DNA of 64,000 bases, from positions 524,001 to 588,000 of the forward strand of contig NZ_JBBKBA010000001.1 in assembly GCF_038404985.1 (NCBI RefSeq), read 5' to 3'. Below, piece by piece: positions 47,173-58,021 of the stretch. The notes beneath the pieces were generated by a model that ran no database searches, had not been told where the DNA came from, and saw nothing but the letters and a program-made list of their open reading frames with translations. Position 1 is the stretch's first letter. Every line of letters begins with the position of its first letter. This DNA comes from Ferrovibrio sp. MS7. GTDB lineage: Bacteria; Pseudomonadota; Alphaproteobacteria; Ferrovibrionales; Ferrovibrionaceae. Both the position numbers and the translations under genes were made by a program.

Positions 47173-47553
47173 TCAGGCCTTGGCTTCGGTGTTTTCGGAG
47201 CGCTTCTCGGTGATGCGCGCCGACTTGCCGGTGCGGCCACGCAGGTAATACAGCTTGGCGCGACGCACGTCGCCGCGGCGCACCACGGTGATCGATTCGA
47301 TGCGCGGCGAGTAGAGCGGGAAGATACGCTCGACGCCTTCGCCGTAGGAAATCTTGCGCACCGTGAAGTTGGAATTCACGCCGCGGTTGGAGCGGGCGAT
47401 GCAGACGCCTTCATAGGCCTGCACGCGCTCGCGGCCGCCTTCGGAGACCTTCACGTTGACGCGAAGCGTGTCGCCCGGAGCGAATTCCGGCACCGCACGC
47501 GCCGTCGCCAGGGCTTCGGTCTGCTCCTTCTCGAGCTGCTGCAGAATGTTCAT
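47173..47553 (-). CDS. rplS: 50S ribosomal protein L19
   Basis: 126 residues from the ATG at 47553, eight bases after AGG, giving the usual N-terminus [11 protein letters not shown]; a TTG two codons earlier is less likely. L19 lies at the 30S-50S interface. [20 protein letters not shown] and [15 protein letters not shown] are diagnostic. The C-terminus has a short extension. It is the last gene of the cluster, 44 bases after trmD. Confidence 0.97.
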   Translation of the reverse strand: MNILQQLEKEQTEALATARAVPEFAPGDTLRVNVKVSEGGRERVQAYEGVCIARSNRGVNSNFTVRKISYGEGVERIFPLYSPRIESITVVRRGDVRRAKLYYLRGRTGKSARITEKRSENTEAKA

Positions 47554-47597
47554 GGCCAAAGCCTTTCTTCTCTTACCAGTCGTTTAATACCAGTCGT

Positions 47598-48341
47598 TCA
47601 ACCTTCACCGCCGCGCCCGGACTTGCCGGTGCGGCGATAGCTCTCCCACAGGTCCGGGCGGCGTTCGGCGGTGATCTGTTCCGCCATCGCGCGCCGCCAG
47701 GCTGCGATCTTCTCATGGTGGCCCGACAGCAGCACTTCCGGCACTGCCCGGCCTTCCCACTCTACGGGCCGCGTATACTGGGGATATTCCAGCAGACCAG
47801 CCGAAAAACTCTCGTCGGTGGCGGATGCCTGCTCGCCCATCACGCCGGGCAACAGGCGCACCACCGCATCCATCAATGCCAGCGCGGCCAACTCGCCGCC
47901 CGACAGTACGAAATCGCCGAGGCTGACCTCGGTGATCGGCCGGGCTTCGAGTACGCGTTCATCAACGCCCTCGAACCGGCCACAAATCAACGTGGCACCA
48001 CCGGCCACCCGCAGCTCCTGCACCAGCGCCTGATCCATCCGCCGGCCACGCGGCGAGAAATAGATCAGCGGCAATCCGGGCTGCGCTGCCATGGCGTCGT
48101 CCACCGCCGCCGCCAGCACATCCGCCCGCATCACCATGCCAGGGCCGCCGCCGCAGGGGGTGTCGTCCACGGAGCGGTGTTTATCGCGCGCGTAATCGCG
48201 AATGTCCACCGCCTGCAACGACCACAGGCCCCGCTCCAGCGCCCGCCCGGCCAGACTGATGCCAAGCGGTCCTGGAAACATCGACGGAAACAAGGTCAGC
48301 ACCCGCGCCGTCCAGGCCGCGTTTGCCTTCACCTGCGTCAC
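47598..48341 (-). CDS. trmD: tRNA (guanine-N1)-methyltransferase
   Basis: 247 residues. TrmD methylates G37 of tRNAs and prevents frameshifting. The SPOUT trefoil-knot region is seen in [15 protein letters not shown] and [31 protein letters not shown] is the N-terminal signature. The start is GTG overlapping the rimM stop as GTGA, so synthesis is coupled. Confidence 0.97.
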   Translation of the reverse strand: MTQVKANAAWTARVLTLFPSMFPGPLGISLAGRALERGLWSLQAVDIRDYARDKHRSVDDTPCGGGPGMVMRADVLAAAVDDAMAAQPGLPLIYFSPRGRRMDQALVQELRVAGGATLICGRFEGVDERVLEARPITEVSLGDFVLSGGELAALALMDAVVRLLPGVMGEQASATDESFSAGLLEYPQYTRPVEWEGRAVPEVLLSGHHEKIAAWRRAMAEQITAERRPDLWESYRRTGKSGRGGEG

Positions 48342-48910
48342 GCCGTCTCCTTACCCTGCTCCTCCAGGCCGTCATCCTGGGGACCGGAGGCATCGCCGAG
48401 CCAGAAACCCGGCGCCACCACCAGCCGCCCGCCGTCGATATCCACTTCGGGCACGGAATCGGGACTGAACGAGACAAACACGATATCCCGGTTGGCCGAC
48501 TTGCCGACCGGCATCACTTCCAGCAGATCGCTGGCGCCGAAATTCTGCAGCCCCACCACCTCGCCAAGCACTTCGCCTTCCGGCGTCTCGGCCCGCAGAC
48601 CGACAAGGTCCGACTGGTAGAACGCGTCTTCGTCATCCAGCGCCGGCAGCCTGGCACGGTCGATGAACAGCTCGGTGTTGCGCAGGGCCTCGGCGGCGTT
48701 GCGGTCGGCGATGCCTTCGATCGCCGCCACCACCATCTCGCCTTTCGGCTTGCCGCGCAGCTTGAGCTTGAACACCCGGCCGGAACGGTCGGTCAGCGGC
48801 CCGTAATCCCCCAGCGCAACCGGATCGGTGGTGTAGGACTTGATCCTCACCTCACCCCGAATGCCATGCGCCGTGGTGATCATGCCGAGACAGACCTTCT
48901 CTTCAGCCAT
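48338..48910 (-). CDS. rimM: 16S rRNA processing protein RimM
   Basis: 190 residues. RimM binds S19 and helps mature the 30S head. [19 protein letters not shown] is the family N-terminus, and the PRC-barrel C-terminal domain is seen around [14 protein letters not shown] and DLLEVMPVG. The C-terminal 15 residues are acidic. It lies between rpsP (30-base gap) and trmD (overlap). Confidence 0.95.
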   Translation of the reverse strand: MAEEKVCLGMITTAHGIRGEVRIKSYTTDPVALGDYGPLTDRSGRVFKLKLRGKPKGEMVVAAIEGIADRNAAEALRNTELFIDRARLPALDDEDAFYQSDLVGLRAETPEGEVLGEVVGLQNFGASDLLEVMPVGKSANRDIVFVSFSPDSVPEVDIDGGRLVVAPGFWLGDASGPQDDGLEEQGKETA

Positions 48911-48940
48911 ACCGTGTCAGCCAACGCTGCCGGTCAGACC

Positions 48941-49315
48941 TTAGCCGGCATTCTCGGCGGAAGCGGCGGCAGCGGCTTCCGCCGCCTTCTGCGCTTCGGC
49001 CTTCAGACGCTCCTGCGCCTTCGCCTTCGGCTTCGCCTTTTCCGGGTTGTTGCCATGCGCCCAGGTGGTGATCAGGCCGGCCTGGGTGAAGAAGCGGGCA
49101 ACGCGGTCGGACGGCTGCGCGCCCTGGCTCAGCCAATGCTTGCAACGCTCGACATCGAGCTGCACGCGCTCGCGGTCCTTCGGCAGCATCGGATCATAGG
49201 AACCGATCTTCTCGATGAAGCGGCCATCGCGCGGGCTGCGCGAGTCGGCCACCACGATGCGGTAATACGGGCGCTTCTTGGCACCACCGCGGGTCATGCG
49301 GATCTTGACGGACAT
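48941..49315 (-). CDS. rpsP: 30S ribosomal protein S16
   Basis: 124 residues. The first 80 are conserved S16: [36 protein letters not shown] and [11 protein letters not shown]. The remaining 40 residues are an Ala/Lys/Glu-rich helical tail common in alphaproteobacterial S16. It lies 42 bases after ffh. Confidence 0.97.
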   Translation of the reverse strand: MSVKIRMTRGGAKKRPYYRIVVADSRSPRDGRFIEKIGSYDPMLPKDRERVQLDVERCKHWLSQGAQPSDRVARFFTQAGLITTWAHGNNPEKAKPKAKAQERLKAEAQKAAEAAAAASAENAG

Positions 49316-49357
49316 GGTCTTCCTTTCTTTCAGAACCTGATTACGCGTAACTCAAAA

Positions 49358-50749
49358 TCACTTCGGCATGCCGGGAAAGCCGCCCATGGCGCCCATCATC
49401 GAGCGCATGAAGCCCTTCTGTCCCAGCTTCGACATGCGCTTCATCATGTCGGCCATCTGCATATGCTGCTTCAGCAGCTTATTCACATCCTGCACCGAGG
49501 TGCCGGAGCCCGCCGCGATGCGCTTCTTGCGCGAGGCGTGGATCACCTTGGGATTCTTGCGCTCCTCGCCGGTCATCGAGGAGATGATCGCCTCCTGGCG
49601 CTTCAAAACCTTCTCGTCGACATTGGCGTTGGCCATCTGCTGCTTGATCTTGCCGACACCCGGCAGCATGTCCATGACGCTCGACATGCCGCCCATCTTG
49701 CGCAACTGCTTGAGCTGGCTGGCCATGTCGTTGAGGTCGAACTGACCCTTCTGCACACGGGCAGCCAGGCGCTCGGCCTCTTCCTTCTCGATGGTCTCCG
49801 CCGCCTTCTCGACCAGGCTGACGATATCGCCCATGCCGAGGATGCGCTGCGCGATGCGCTGCGGGTGGAACGGCTCGATGGCATCGAGCTTTTCGCCGAC
49901 ACCGATCAGCTTGATCGGCTTGCCGGTGACGGCACGCATCGAGAGCGCAGCACCGCCACGGCCATCGCCATCGACGCGGGTGAGCACGATGCCAGTGACG
50001 GCAAGGCGCTCATTGAACGCCTTGGCGACAGTGACCGCATCCTGGCCGGTGAGGCTATCGGCGACCAGCAGCACTTCATGCGGCTGCACCACATCGCGTA
50101 CCGCCGCCACTTCATGCATCAGCGCTTCATCGACATGCAGGCGGCCGGCGGTATCCAGCATCAGCACGTCATAGCCGCCGAGCTTGGCGGCCTGCACGGC
50201 GCGCTTGGCGATCTCCACCGGCATCTGGCCGGGCACGATCGGCAACGTGGCGACGCCGGTCTGCTCGCCGAGAATCTTCAACTGCTCTTGCGCGGCGGGG
50301 CGATGCACGTCAAGCGACGCCATCAGCACCTTCTTGCGTTCTTTCTGCGTCAGGCGCAGCGCGATCTTGGCCGTGCTGGTGGTCTTGCCCGAACCCTGCA
50401 GACCGACCATGAGCACCGGCACCGGCGGCACGGCGGCAAGGTCGATGCCGACGGCATCTTCGCCAGCGCCGGGCGCATCACTGCGGCCGCCGAGCATCTC
50501 GATCAGGTTGTCGTGGACGATCTTGATGACCATCTGGCCCGGCGTCACCGAGCGCAGCACTTCCTGGCCGACCGCCTTCGCCTTCACCGCATCGATGAAG
50601 GTCTTAACCACCGGGAGCGCGACATCGGCTTCCAGCAAGGCGACGCGCACTTCCCGCATCGCCTCGTTGACATCGGCTTCGTTCAACGCGCCGCGCTTGC
50701 GCAGACGGTCGAAGACCTGGCCGAGTTTGCCGCTTAAATTCTCGAACAT
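49358..50749 (-). CDS. ffh: Signal recognition particle protein Ffh
   Basis: About 463 residues from the ATG at 50749, which gives MFENLSGKLGQVFDRLRKRG; an in-frame upstream extension is not conserved. Ffh with 4.5S RNA targets nascent inner-membrane proteins. The GTPase has GLQGSGKTTSTAKIA and DTAGR, and the TRVDGDGRGG motif follows. The Met-rich M domain at the C-terminus (many Met after about residue 320) binds signal peptides and RNA, ending in Met/Gly-rich residues. It is first in the cluster. Confidence 0.97.
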   Translation of the reverse strand: MFENLSGKLGQVFDRLRKRGALNEADVNEAMREVRVALLEADVALPVVKTFIDAVKAKAVGQEVLRSVTPGQMVIKIVHDNLIEMLGGRSDAPGAGEDAVGIDLAAVPPVPVLMVGLQGSGKTTSTAKIALRLTQKERKKVLMASLDVHRPAAQEQLKILGEQTGVATLPIVPGQMPVEIAKRAVQAAKLGGYDVLMLDTAGRLHVDEALMHEVAAVRDVVQPHEVLLVADSLTGQDAVTVAKAFNERLAVTGIVLTRVDGDGRGGAALSMRAVTGKPIKLIGVGEKLDAIEPFHPQRIAQRILGMGDIVSLVEKAAETIEKEEAERLAARVQKGQFDLNDMASQLKQLRKMGGMSSVMDMLPGVGKIKQQMANANVDEKVLKRQEAIISSMTGEERKNPKVIHASRKKRIAAGSGTSVQDVNKLLKQHMQMADMMKRMSKLGQKGFMRSMMGAMGGFPGMPK

Positions 50750-50965
50750 CTGTCCGATCAGCTCCTTCAGTGTTCCGGTGCGGTGCGGCCAAACGGATAA
50801 AGCGCCCGTGCGCGACACTCGCGGACGGACGGCGATCCTCGGACCGGGTCAGTTTCCCTAACCGGAAGCGGGCGGAATAAACCGCCTCGGGGCAACAAAG
50901 TCAAGCCGGCTTTGCCGGCCCGCGCCCGACGAAAGGCGATCTAAATAAAATCAATAACTTAGTGA

Positions 50966-51835
50966 TTAAGGTGCGATTTTCGGCGGTTCCGGCGGTGGGG
51001 CATCGTCGGCCACCGGTATAAGCGTCTGGCGGCCATTTATGCGGGCCGCCGTGATATGGCCGTTGACCTCGCCGAGCATCCAGGCCGAGCGCAGCCGCAC
51101 CGGCAGCCAGACCGGCTGGCCGGGTAGGCGGGCGAGCCACATCTCGGTGACCTCATCCTCCAGCTTGCGGGTCTGGTCCATATATTTGCGGCTATAGCCG
51201 GCGATCGGCTCGAACCGCAGGCGGCATTTCAGCGCCAGGCCGGCATAGGCGGAGCGGTTATGGGCCTCCAGCTGCTCCATGCCGGCGGCCTCGTAATGCA
51301 GGTTATAGCGGCGGCGACCGTCGAAAATCCTGTCGCTGCCTTCGCAGGGCGCCGCCGTATCGCGGCGCAGCGCACGGGCGAGAACCGCGGTGGTGGGGTC
51401 GAAGGTGCCCCTGGTCTGCTCCGGCAGCACGGGGTCGCGGTCATCGGCGGCGGCCGGCGGTTCCACCACGCTGGTGGGCAGGCCATCGGCACCCCACAGG
51501 ATCATGATGGTGCGCTTGGAAAAGCTGCCATCGCTCTGGCTGGCATAGCGCAGCGGCCTGAGCAGGCCATCATCCGCCTGCCGCACCGAAAGATCGCTTT
51601 GCATGCGGAACCGCAGCAGCAGGTTGGCCGCGCCCGTGCTCCGGACAGCGGAGGCGACGTTCAAGCCATCGCTGCCGCGGGCCACCTTCATCTCGACATC
51701 GAACGCCTTGGCGCCCAGCGCGTAGATGCCGAAGCCGAGATCGGCATTCTGCAGGCGCTCCTCTGCCTGGGCCTCAGCCTGAGCCGGAGACACCAGGAAA
51801 AGCAGGGCTGCAAGACTGGCTGAAAAGCGGCGCAT
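50966..51835 (-). CDS. DUF3108 family exported protein
   Basis: 289 residues. A clear signal peptide ends near residue 20 (Ala-Gln-Ala). The body matches DUF3108 in style: FGIYALGAKAFDVEMKV, LRPLRYASQSDGSFSKR, FDGRRRYNLHYE and later LPVRLRSAWMLGEVNG. DUF3108 proteins are predicted periplasmic beta-rich proteins, and no activity is assigned. The C-terminal tail is Pro-rich. The gap 50750-50965 between it and ffh probably contains the ffh promoter, but no strong motif stands out. Confidence 0.82.
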   Translation of the reverse strand: MRRFSASLAALLFLVSPAQAEAQAEERLQNADLGFGIYALGAKAFDVEMKVARGSDGLNVASAVRSTGAANLLLRFRMQSDLSVRQADDGLLRPLRYASQSDGSFSKRTIMILWGADGLPTSVVEPPAAADDRDPVLPEQTRGTFDPTTAVLARALRRDTAAPCEGSDRIFDGRRRYNLHYEAAGMEQLEAHNRSAYAGLALKCRLRFEPIAGYSRKYMDQTRKLEDEVTEMWLARLPGQPVWLPVRLRSAWMLGEVNGHITAARINGRQTLIPVADDAPPPEPPKIAP

Positions 51836-51896
51836 AACCCAATGATCGGCTTTTCATCGGTGATTTCAAGCGGCATTAACCGCTTTGTGATCGGCG

Positions 51897-52418
51897 TCAA
51901 TCTTTGACGGCTTCGTCGTCATCGCGCTCATCGCCATCGAAATGCTGCCAGGCGGCGCGGCGCAGGCCATTGAGCAATTCATCGGCCAGTACCAGAGCCT
52001 CGGCGGCATTGAGGCGGAACAGGGCGCGGGCGGCTTCGAGCTGCAACTGCATGACATCGAAATGCATACGGTTCAGCGGTTCGGCGCGGCGCAGCGAGGC
52101 ACCGAGCAGGCCAAGCGCCTCGGCGGCATGGCGCTGGCCAAGCCGCTGGCAGGCCTCGCGCAAGCCCTGCACCGTATTCTGGGCATCACCGAGGATCAGC
52201 ACACCGGCCAGCGCCTCGCGCCGGGCTGCCTCGAACCGCTGGCTGAGCAGTTCAAGCTGGGCGGCGAGGCTTTCCGGGCTGGGCAGCGGCGGCGGCGGTT
52301 CCGGCGGCGGCGGCTCTTCCACAACCTCTGGCTCGGCAGGCACGGCTTCTGCCTCGGCACCGTCATAGCCGAGGGCAGCCCTGAGGCGCTTGCTGCGCTG
52401 CGAGGAGAACGGGTTCAT
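51897..52418 (-). CDS. Hypothetical alpha-helical protein with Pro/Glu-rich segment
   Basis: 173 residues, no signal or membrane segment. Residues about 20-50 are an acidic Pro/Glu tract with runs of Pro, and the rest looks like four or more amphipathic helices with an acidic end. I recognise no family. It is 61 bases upstream of the DUF3108 gene in the same direction, so the two may be cotranscribed, and divergent from meaB. Confidence 0.65.
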   Translation of the reverse strand: MNPFSSQRSKRLRAALGYDGAEAEAVPAEPEVVEEPPPPEPPPPLPSPESLAAQLELLSQRFEAARREALAGVLILGDAQNTVQGLREACQRLGQRHAAEALGLLGASLRRAEPLNRMHFDVMQLQLEAARALFRLNAAEALVLADELLNGLRRAAWQHFDGDERDDDEAVKD

Positions 52419-52560
52419 CGGCGCGGTCTGCGACGTTTGTGCACAATGGGGAGTTCGTTACCCTGTTCTACCGTAAAGCTAGCCGGGACCACAACCGGGC
52501 TTATTGCATTTACGTGGCTCGGCCTAGCAAAAACAGTGGGATATCCGGTAGACTCTCGTC

Positions 52561-53580
52561 ATGTCCGCCGCCGTTGCCCTGCCCCGCCGCAGCTCCGACC
52601 CGACCGCCCTGGCGGCGGTGCTGGCGGATGGGGTGCTGGCCGGCGAGCGCCGCGCCCTGGCCCGCGCCATCACCTTGATCGAATCCCGCCACCCCACCGA
52701 CCAGCTTGCCGCCGAAGCGCTGCTCTCCCGCCTGCTGCCCCATACCGGCAAGGCGGTGCGGCTCGGCATCAGCGGCACGCCGGGCGTCGGCAAGTCGAGT
52801 TTCATCGAACGCTTCGGCGGCTTCCTCACCGCCCAGGGCCTGCAGGTGGCGGTGCTGGCGATCGATCCGTCCTCGCAGCTTTCCGGCGGTTCCATCCTTG
52901 GCGACAAGACCCGCATGGAAACCCTGGTGCGCGATCCGCGCGCCTTCATCCGCCCCTCGCCTTCCGCCGGCTCGCTCGGCGGCGTGGCGCGGCGCACGCG
53001 GGAAGCCATGCTGCTGGTGGAGGCCGCCGGCTTCGACGTGGTGCTGGTGGAAACCGTCGGCGTCGGCCAGTCGGAAACCACGGTGGCGAGCATGGTGGAC
53101 ATGTTCCTGCTGCTGCTGGCGCCGGGCGGCGGCGATGACCTGCAAGGCATCAAGCGCGGCATCATGGAACTCGCTGATCTGGTGATCGTGAACAAGGCCG
53201 ATGGCGACCTGGTGAATGCCGCCAACATGGCGCAGGCCGATTACCGCGCAGCGCTGCATCTGATGCGCCCGCGCCATGCCGCCTGGCGGGCGCAGGTGCT
53301 GCAGGTTTCCTCGCTGCTCAACCGCGGCATCGACACGGTTTGGGAAAACATCACCGCTTACCGCGCCGCCTTGCAGGAAGATGGTAGCTGGGCCCGCCAG
53401 CGCCGCAATCAGGCCCAGGGCTGGCTGAAGCGTGAATTGCAGGATGGCCTGTGGGACTGGCTGCAGGCCGATCCGCGCATCAAAGCCAGGCTGCCCCAAC
53501 TGGAAGCCGAAGTGGGCGATGGCCTTATGACGCCGGCTGCCGCTGCGCGGCGCCTGCTGGGGCTGCTGCAACGGCCATGA
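52561..53580 (+). CDS. meaB: MeaB/ArgK family GTPase (methylmalonyl-CoA mutase chaperone)
   Basis: 339 residues. MeaB loads and protects adenosylcobalamin in methylmalonyl-CoA mutase. The P-loop is GISGTPGVGKSSFIE (about 76-90), then AIDPSS with GGSILGDKTRM, ETVGVGQSE (switch II) and the NKADGD specificity motif. The C-terminal dimerisation helices are present. The mutase genes are not in this window. Its stop overlaps the histidine kinase start as ATGA, an unexpected partner. Confidence 0.95.
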   Translation: MSAAVALPRRSSDPTALAAVLADGVLAGERRALARAITLIESRHPTDQLAAEALLSRLLPHTGKAVRLGISGTPGVGKSSFIERFGGFLTAQGLQVAVLAIDPSSQLSGGSILGDKTRMETLVRDPRAFIRPSPSAGSLGGVARRTREAMLLVEAAGFDVVLVETVGVGQSETTVASMVDMFLLLLAPGGGDDLQGIKRGIMELADLVIVNKADGDLVNAANMAQADYRAALHLMRPRHAAWRAQVLQVSSLLNRGIDTVWENITAYRAALQEDGSWARQRRNQAQGWLKRELQDGLWDWLQADPRIKARLPQLEAEVGDGLMTPAAAARRLLGLLQRP

Positions 53581-55520
53581 TGAATCCTTCCCCGCCTTTG
53601 CTTGATCCCGCCATCCCGCTGCTGATCCGTGCCGGCACCTTGCTGCTGCTGGTGGTGGTGATGTGGCTGAACCGCAACCGCTTCGGCGGCAATGGCGGCT
53701 ACCAGATGATGATGGCAGGCATCGGTGTGGTGCTGCTGGCCAACGTCTTCGAGGCGCTGACGCTGAACCTGCGCCTGTCGCAGCTCCGGTTCAGTGGCAT
53801 CGCCCTGCTCTATGGCGTCGGGGTCGTTCTGATCTGCTATGGCATCACGCGCTGGGCGCGCTGGATCGACAGCATCCGCAAGGATGCCGCCGAGGCCGAG
53901 CGGCTGCAGGCGCAGCTTGAAGGCCAGCGGCTGCAATTGCTGGAAAGCCACCGCGTCGGCCGGCTCGGCTACTGGGTGGCCGATCCGCAGGCACAATCCA
54001 TCACCTGGTCAGGCGTGCCGGCCGATACATTGGGCCTCGACCCGCGCCAGCGGCTGCCGTTCCGCGAAGTGGAAGCCTTGCTGCATCCCGATCATCGCCA
54101 GATGCTTCAGGATGCGCTGGCGGAGACGCTGCGCAGTGGCCGACGCTTCGACCTGCAGGTGCAGATGCGCGACCGCGGCGGCGTTTTTCACTGGCTGGCG
54201 CTGGCCGGCGTGCCGCAGCGCGATGCCGAGGGCAAGCGCTGGGTATTCGGCGTGGTGCAGGATGTGGATGCGGCCAAGCGCGCGGAATTGTCGCGTGCCG
54301 CGATGTCGGCCCTGCTGCAAGGGGTGATCGATGCCATTCCCTGCATGATCGCGGTGAAGGACCGCGATCTGCGCTACCTGTTCGCCAATGCCTATGCCCG
54401 GGCGCTGTTTCTGCCGCCGGCCATGGCGGGCGAAAGCCTGGTCGGCCGCACCTATGCCGAGATCGCGCCGCCGGAACTGGTCGCGATCACCGACGCCGAG
54501 GACCGCGCCGTACTCGATGGCCAGCCAATGCCTTTCACCGAGGTGCAAAGGCGCTACCGCGACGATGCCTCCGACCGCTGGTGGATGACCAAGGTGGCAT
54601 TGCGCAGCCGGCCCGATGGCCCGGCCGATCATCTGCTGACCGTGGCACTGGATATCAGCGCGCTGAAGCAGGCCGAGGAAACCGCGCGCCACGCCCAGCG
54701 CGAAATCGAATACCAGGCGGCGCAGTTGCAGGATCTGGCCGAGCAGTACCGCCTGGAATGCGAGCGCGCGGTGGAAGCCAGCCGCGCCAAGTCGGACTTC
54801 CTCGCCTCGATGAGCCATGAGCTGCGCACGCCACTCAACGCCATCATCGGCTTCGCCGAGATCATCACCAACCAGCTTTTCGGCAGCGTGACGCCGAAAT
54901 ACATCGAGTGCAGCGAGGATATACTCTCCAGCGGCCGCCACCTTCTGAATCTGATCAACGACATTCTCGACATGGCGCGCATCGAGGCCGGGCGCTACGA
55001 ACTCGATATCCGCCAGGCCGATGCCGGCGCCATCCTGGAATCGAGCATGCGGCTGGTGCGGCTGCGGGCGCAGAACCGCGGCATTAACCTGGAACACCAG
55101 ATCGACGACGACCTCGACGACGTGGCGGTGGATGCGCAGGCGCTGAAGCAGATCGCCATCAACCTGCTGACCAATGCCGTGAAGTTCACTGAGGCCGGTG
55201 GCGATGTGCGGCTGTTGGCGGTGCGCGTCGGCGATGGCCTCAGGCTCTCGGTCAGCGATACCGGCATCGGCATCAAGCGCGAGCATCAGGAAAAGATCTT
55301 TGAGCCGTTCTGGCAGGTGGAGGGGCCGCTGGCGCGGCGCCATGAAGGCAGCGGGCTTGGCCTGGCCATCACGCGGCAGCTTGTCGACCTGCATCATGGC
55401 CGCATCGAAGTGCATTCGATCCCGGAACGCGGCACCAATGTCAGCGTCTGGCTCTACCCGGCGCCGCAGCACCCACACGACACGCCTGGCTTCCCCTTTG
55501 CCGGCGCGGCGGCGGATTAA
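53577..55520 (+). CDS. Membrane PAS-domain sensor histidine kinase, PleC/DivJ-like core
   Basis: About 647 residues from the ATG at 53577. Three hydrophobic helices lie within the first 95 residues, then a coiled coil, two PAS domains (about 125-230 and 250-370) and the kinase core. The phospho-acceptor His is in FLASMSHELRTPLNAIIGFA. The following helix, with DILSSGRHLLNLINDILDMA, resembles PleC/DivJ kinases that act on DivK. The ATP-binding domain has NLLTNAVKFT, SVSDTGIGI and GSGLGLAI. No response regulator is adjacent. A bidirectional terminator follows. Confidence 0.92.
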   Translation: MMNPSPPLLDPAIPLLIRAGTLLLLVVVMWLNRNRFGGNGGYQMMMAGIGVVLLANVFEALTLNLRLSQLRFSGIALLYGVGVVLICYGITRWARWIDSIRKDAAEAERLQAQLEGQRLQLLESHRVGRLGYWVADPQAQSITWSGVPADTLGLDPRQRLPFREVEALLHPDHRQMLQDALAETLRSGRRFDLQVQMRDRGGVFHWLALAGVPQRDAEGKRWVFGVVQDVDAAKRAELSRAAMSALLQGVIDAIPCMIAVKDRDLRYLFANAYARALFLPPAMAGESLVGRTYAEIAPPELVAITDAEDRAVLDGQPMPFTEVQRRYRDDASDRWWMTKVALRSRPDGPADHLLTVALDISALKQAEETARHAQREIEYQAAQLQDLAEQYRLECERAVEASRAKSDFLASMSHELRTPLNAIIGFAEIITNQLFGSVTPKYIECSEDILSSGRHLLNLINDILDMARIEAGRYELDIRQADAGAILESSMRLVRLRAQNRGINLEHQIDDDLDDVAVDAQALKQIAINLLTNAVKFTEAGGDVRLLAVRVGDGLRLSVSDTGIGIKREHQEKIFEPFWQVEGPLARRHEGSGLGLAITRQLVDLHHGRIEVHSIPERGTNVSVWLYPAPQHPHDTPGFPFAGAAAD

Positions 55521-55530
55521 AAATAAACAC

Positions 55531-55556
55531 GTCATGCCCTGCGGAGGCGGGGCATC
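55531..55556. repeat. Degenerate palindromic intergenic repeat
   Basis: GTCATGCCC at 55531 pairs imperfectly with GGGGCATCC ending at 55556. It shares the GTCAT...CATCC frame with the other intergenic elements and is similar to the terminator hairpin at 13942-13972. Confidence 0.5.
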
Positions 55557-55582
55557 CACGAGTCCACTTTTTTATTCGTAGA

Positions 55583-55620
55583 AAAAGAAAAAAAAGCCCG
55601 GACTTGCGTCCGGGCTTTTT
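55583..55620. terminator. Bidirectional terminator between the histidine kinase gene and rho
   Basis: A 9-bp perfect stem (55595-55603 with 55608-55616, loop TTGC) is flanked by A-runs on the left and T-runs on the right, so it can end transcription of the kinase gene on the plus strand and of rho on the minus strand. Confidence 0.92.
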
Positions 55621-55650
55621 CGTCTCTGGCGACAAGCGCCAGTCCCAATC

Positions 55651-57009
<1,359 letters not shown>

Positions 57010-57276
57010 GGCGAGCGGACGGAGCCTCGGGAAGTTTCTGTTTGTTTGGAATTTGGGTGTCGCGGCGCGGGTAAGCGGAAAGCGACTGCCAAGTGGACGA
57101 TTAGCGGAGTGGAGGGAACCGGAAGGCGGCGGCAGTTCCCTCGATTTCAAGTGAAATCAGGGAAGGCGGCGCGCGCCTGGATCAGCCCGCAGAACCGGGG
57201 CCGATGCGGCGGATGTAGCAATGGCCCGGCGCAATGTCAAGCCGGGTATAAGAATTGGGTCAAACCGGGTATGGCC

Positions 57277-57882
57277 TCAGCCGGCCATCTGGCTGGCGAA
57301 GAAACCCAAGCCGACGAGGCCGGCAACCAGCCCGGCGGCACGCTGCAGCAGGATCGGCCGTGCCGGTGCGAAGCGCAGAAAACCGAGCGCAATGCCGGCG
57401 GTAAGCGCATACTGGATCAGCCCGAGGCCGATCAGGTAGCCGGTGAGCGGCGCGGTTTCAGCACCAACGATGCTTTCCCCGAAGGCATAACCATGAAATA
57501 GCCCAGCAAAGCTGAGCAGCAGCGCGAACAGCGCAACCGGCAGGACGCGGCTCCAGAGCAGCAGGGCGGCAAAGGCGATCACCGACAGCGCCACCAGGGC
57601 CTCGCCGCCGGGCAGGTCATATTCCTGGATATGCAGCAATGTGCCGGCGAGCGAGGCGAGCATGAAGGCCAGCGGCAGTACCAGGAGCCAGCGGCGATGC
57701 GCCAGACTGAGCAGTCCGGCGGCGACCAGGAAAGCAAGATGATCCAGCCCGATCACCGGATGGGCCAGGCCGGAGAGCAATCCGGTTGCGAAGGAATAGG
57801 GCAGCTTGCCATCCATGGCGTGGTGCGCGTGGGCCGGCAGGGTGGCGAGAAGCAGCGGCAGGGCCAGCAGCAGGCGCGTCAT
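57277..57882 (-). CDS. HupE/UreJ family metal transporter
   Basis: 201 residues. A signal-like first helix ends in His-Ala-His-His, and about six further helices follow. The family motif is in LAHPVIGLDHLAFLVAAG (His-Pro, Gly-x-Asp-His) near residue 40-57, and LFHGYAFGES contributes a second metal-binding-type His. HupE/UreJ proteins are predicted nickel or cobalt carriers of the inner membrane. No hydrogenase or urease genes are nearby. It is divergent from the DUF2946-YcnI-TonB genes, so it may share their metal. Confidence 0.9.
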   Translation of the reverse strand: MTRLLLALPLLLATLPAHAHHAMDGKLPYSFATGLLSGLAHPVIGLDHLAFLVAAGLLSLAHRRWLLVLPLAFMLASLAGTLLHIQEYDLPGGEALVALSVIAFAALLLWSRVLPVALFALLLSFAGLFHGYAFGESIVGAETAPLTGYLIGLGLIQYALTAGIALGFLRFAPARPILLQRAAGLVAGLVGLGFFASQMAG

Positions 57883-58021
57883 TCGGATAGCTCCCCTTGA
57901 TATATCGTACGACGGAAACGCTAGACCGGCCCGGCGGGAGCGTCAAATGCCCCAGGCTGCGGCGGCACCTGCGACCATCTGGCGCTTGCGGCCTGAACGG
58001 AAACGGGGTTATGTGCCTGCC

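Noticed and set aside
57883-58021. Possible cobalamin riboswitch or metal operator between hupE and the DUF2946 gene
   Set aside because: No B12-box-like sequence and no convincing palindromic operator; the gap is also too short for a full cobalamin riboswitch.
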